Shown here: positions 20,385 through 23,135 of the stretch, one piece after another
Layout: every line of letters starts with the position of its first letter
Position numbering within the stretch: the stretch's first letter is position 1
Source of the DNA: Salinimicrobium sp964572365
GTDB taxonomy: Bacteria; Bacteroidota; Bacteroidia; Flavobacteriales; Flavobacteriaceae
Direction of reading: 5' to 3'
Assembly (NCBI GenBank): GCA_964572365.1
Contig: CAZNFK010000031.1
Location: forward strand, 1 to 23,135
DNA: 23,135 nucleotides
Translations under genes and position numbers: made by a program
Notes under the pieces: model-generated
The model's input: the letters and a program-made list of their open reading frames with translations, nothing else
Told to the model about the DNA's origin: nothing
Databases searched by the model: none

Positions 20385-23135
20385 TTATTCTTCCATGTAT
20401 TCTTCCACGGATGGACAGGTACACATAAGATTTCGATCTCCAAATGCTTCGTCAACCCGTCTAATTGATGGCCAGAATTTATTGTCTGAAAGATATTCCA
20501 GAGGGAATGCGGCTTTTTCCCTTGTGTATGGGAAATTCCATTCCTCGGCTGTAAGCATCGCCAGGGTGTGCGGCGAATTTTTCAGTACGTTGTTTGGTTC
20601 ATCTGCTGAGGCTTCGTTGATTTCCTTTCTAATGGAAATTAGCGCATCACAGAAGCGATCCAGTTCGGCTTTGCTTTCACTCTCTGTAGGCTCGATCATC
20701 AATGTTCCTGCTACCGGGAATGATACCGTTGGAGCGTGGAAACCGTAATCGATCAACCTTTTGGCGATATCGGTCACTTCAATTCCTTTGGCTTTGAAAG
20801 GACGGCAGTCCACTATCATCTCGTGAGCCGCACGGCCTCTTTCTCCGCTGTAAAGGGTTTTATAGTGCTCGTCAATACGTGCCTTGATGTAATTTGCATT
20901 CAAAATGGCATATTCAGTAGACTTTTTTAAGCCTTCAGCACCAAGCATGGTAATGTACCCGTAAGATATAAGGCAAACTAAAGCAGAACCCCATGGGGCA
21001 GCAGAAATGGCTGTGATCGCTGAATCGCCTCCTGTAGGGATTACCGGGTTACCGGGCAAGAATGGCACCAGTTGTTCGGCAACACATATTGGTCCTACTC
21101 CGGGACCTCCACCTCCGTGAGGAATGGCGAAAGTCTTGTGGAGGTTGAGGTGACATACGTCTGCCCCAATCACCCCCGGGCTGGTAAGTCCTACCTGGGC
21201 ATTCATGTTTGCACCGTCCATATAAACCTGTCCGCCGTTATCATGGGTAATCTTGATGATCTCCTTGATAGCAGATTCAAACACCCCATGAGTTGAAGGG
21301 TATGTAACCATTAGTGCGGCAAGATTATCTTTGTATTTGATGGCTTTTTCCCGAAGGTCTTCCACATCGATATTTCCGGTCTCGGTAGATTTTGTAACCA
21401 CCACTTTCATTCCCGCCATTACAGCAGAAGCCGGGTTGGTTCCGTGAGCAGAAGATGGGATCAAACAGATGTTCCTGTGGCTTTCTCCTCTCGACTCATG
21501 ATATGCTCTTATCACCATTAGACCTGCGTATTCTCCCTGTGCTCCTGAGTTAGGCTGAAGAGAGGTTCCCGCAAAACCGGTGATCTCGGTAAGTTGTTTT
21601 TCCAGTCTCTTTAAAACGATCTGGTATCCTTCTGCCTGGTTAAGCGGAACAAACGGGTGTATATTCCCCCATTGTGGATAGCTTAGAGGTAACATTTCTG
21701 ATGCGGCATTGAGCTTCATGGTACATGAACCAAGAGAGATCATGGAGTGGTTCAAAGAAAGGTCTTTTCGCTCCAGCTTCTTGATGTACCGCATCATATC
21801 GGTTTCTGAATGGTAGGAGTTGAAAACCTCATTTTTGAGGAACTCCGTTTTTCTTTCTACAGAACCGGGAATATGATTTGCTTCGGAAAGCTTAGTAACT
21901 GTGATAGATTCTTTTCCCGCAGCTTCGGCGAAAATTGAAATGATGGTATTAACATCATCAAGGTTGGTAGCCTCATTCAGGGAGATCGCCACAGCATCTG
22001 AAGAAGGATAGTAGAAATTCACTTCATTTCTTTCGGCGATCTCTTTGATTTTCGCAGCATCTGCTTTGATAAGGATGGTATCGAAATAAGAGGAATTCAA
22101 CTGGGAGAACCCAAACTTTTCGATATTTTCTGCCGCGGTTACCGCAAGGTTGTGAACACGGGTAGCAATGAATTTAAGACCTTTTGGGCCATGGTAAACC
22201 GCATACATTCCTGCCATTACGGCCAACAGCACTTGTGCAGTACAAATGTTTGATGTGGCCTTGTCTCTTTTAATATGTTGTTCACGGGTTTGAAGCGCCA
22301 TTCTCAGGGCGAAGTTGCCATCGGTGTCTTTTGTGACTCCAATGATCCTTCCTGGAATGTTACGTTTGTATTCTTCGCGGGTAGCGAAGTAAGCAGCATG
22401 CGGTCCTCCATAACCAAGAGGAATACCGAAGCGCTGTGATGTTCCCACTACCGCGTCAACTCCAAATTCTCCCGGGGCACGTAGTTTTACAAGCGCCAAA
22501 AGGTCTGCAGCGACGGCAGTCTTTATGTTGTTTTCCTTTGCTTTGGCCACGAAATCGGCATAGTCAAAGACATGTCCTAGTTTTCCCGGATATTGAAGAA
22601 AGGCTCCGAAGAATTCTTCAGAAAAATCAAATGTTTCATGATCTCCAATTACCAGCTCGATATCTAGGGGAATTGCACGGGTTTTAAGTACATCAATTGT
22701 TTGAGGCAAGACTTCTTCAGAAACAAAGAACTTGTTTATCCCTTTTTTCTTCTGATCGCGATCCCTAACCTCAAAAAGCAGTGACATTGCTTCGGCAGCT
22801 GCGGTAGATTCATCCAACAGGGAGGCGTTAGCCAGTTCCATTCCCGTTAGATCGGCGATAACCGTTTGGAAATTCAGTAAGGCTTCCAGTCTTCCCTGGG
22901 CGATCTCGGCCTGGTAAGGCGTATACGCGGTATACCATCCCGGGTTTTCCAGTATATTACGCTGAATAACAGCCGGAGTAATGGATTGATGGTACCCAAG
23001 ACCTATATACGTTCTAAAAACTTTATTTTTGGCAGCCAGTGCTATGTTGTGCGACAGGTATTCATGTTCGCTCATAGCCGGAGCAAGATCAAGGTCTTTT
23101 TTCAGGCGAATATCATCAGGAAGTGTTTCGTAGAT
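20385..23135 (-). CDS. gcvP: Glycine dehydrogenase (decarboxylating), P-protein, 5' end outside the window
   Basis: The P-protein of the glycine cleavage system is a PLP enzyme that decarboxylates glycine and loads the aminomethyl group onto the lipoyl arm of GcvH. 916 residues are visible, with the frame still open at the right edge (the first 20 read IYETLPDDIRLKKDLDLAPA), so roughly 30-40 N-terminal residues of the usual 950 are missing. It is the long single-chain form: the N-terminal half has YTPYQAEIAQGRLEALLNFQT and GYGGPHAAYF, the C-terminal half holds SLGSCTMKLNA, PNSGAQGEYAGL, SSAHGTNPASA and HLNLHKTFAIPHGGGGPG, whose lysine (codon 21135-21137) binds PLP. The ATG at 23075 is internal. 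A strong terminator closes the gene. Confidence 0.97.
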   Translation of the reverse strand: MYETLPDDIRLKKDLDLAPAMSEHEYLSHNIALAAKNKVFRTYIGLGYHQSITPAVIQRNILENPGWYTAYTPYQAEIAQGRLEALLNFQTVIADLTGMELANASLLDESTAAAEAMSLLFEVRDRDQKKKGINKFFVSEEVLPQTIDVLKTRAIPLDIELVIGDHETFDFSEEFFGAFLQYPGKLGHVFDYADFVAKAKENNIKTAVAADLLALVKLRAPGEFGVDAVVGTSQRFGIPLGYGGPHAAYFATREEYKRNIPGRIIGVTKDTDGNFALRMALQTREQHIKRDKATSNICTAQVLLAVMAGMYAVYHGPKGLKFIATRVHNLAVTAAENIEKFGFSQLNSSYFDTILIKADAAKIKEIAERNEVNFYYPSSDAVAISLNEATNLDDVNTIISIFAEAAGKESITVTKLSEANHIPGSVERKTEFLKNEVFNSYHSETDMMRYIKKLERKDLSLNHSMISLGSCTMKLNAASEMLPLSYPQWGNIHPFVPLNQAEGYQIVLKRLEKQLTEITGFAGTSLQPNSGAQGEYAGLMVIRAYHESRGESHRNICLIPSSAHGTNPASAVMAGMKVVVTKSTETGNIDVEDLREKAIKYKDNLAALMVTYPSTHGVFESAIKEIIKITHDNGGQVYMDGANMNAQVGLTSPGVIGADVCHLNLHKTFAIPHGGGGPGVGPICVAEQLVPFLPGNPVIPTGGDSAITAISAAPWGSALVCLISYGYITMLGAEGLKKSTEYAILNANYIKARIDEHYKTLYSGERGRAAHEMIVDCRPFKAKGIEVTDIAKRLIDYGFHAPTVSFPVAGTLMIEPTESESKAELDRFCDALISIRKEINEASADEPNNVLKNSPHTLAMLTAEEWNFPYTREKAAFPLEYLSDNKFWPSIRRVDEAFGDRNLMCTCPSVEEYMEE

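Overview
The window looks like chromosomal DNA of a marine-type flavobacterium (Bacteroidota, Flavobacteriaceae). The evidence is the gliding/type IX secretion genes gldJ and porV, a PafA-type alkaline phosphatase, a pyruvate dehydrogenase E1-alpha/E2 pair, and repeated matches to the Bacteroidota promoter box TAnnTTTG. Species cannot be named from this alone. No rRNA, tRNA, CRISPR array, transposase or phage gene is visible.

Layout. 1-397 is non-coding, rich in hairpins and repeat-like words. Then come murF and gldJ on the minus strand, separated by a terminator. A 467-bp divergent intergenic region leads to porV and cdd (+), each with its own -7-like box, and to pdhA-pdhC (+), which ends at a strong terminator. 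A tight plus-strand run follows: SDR oxidoreductase, SprT-like metalloprotein, mannose-1-phosphate guanylyltransferase and a DUF389 membrane protein. It converges on a minus-strand MlaE/MlaF-type ABC pair. pafA (+) converges on a TTG-started family 2 glycosyltransferase (-), whose 3' end carries pafA's apparent terminator. A two-gene plus-strand module (BlaI-like repressor and an M56/amidase fusion) sits among minus-strand genes. The window closes with a methyltransferase, a KAS III-like synthase and gcvP, all minus; gcvP runs off the right edge.

Most of this is housekeeping: cell-wall precursor synthesis, motility/secretion, central carbon and one-carbon metabolism, envelope lipid transport and phosphate scavenging. 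The accessory point of interest is 16641-18540. There a BlaI/MecI-type repressor gene overlaps by 4 bp a gene whose product fuses a BlaR1-type membrane zinc protease to a complete periplasmic N-acetylmuramoyl-L-alanine amidase, in the place where BlaR1 carries its penicillin-sensor domain. The promoter is a near-ideal Bacteroidota promoter (TTG-N19-TACATTTG), and a perfect 18-bp palindrome with the BlaI core TACA-N2-TGTA lies directly on its -7 box. I infer an autoregulated cell-wall stress circuit that senses or cuts peptidoglycan itself.
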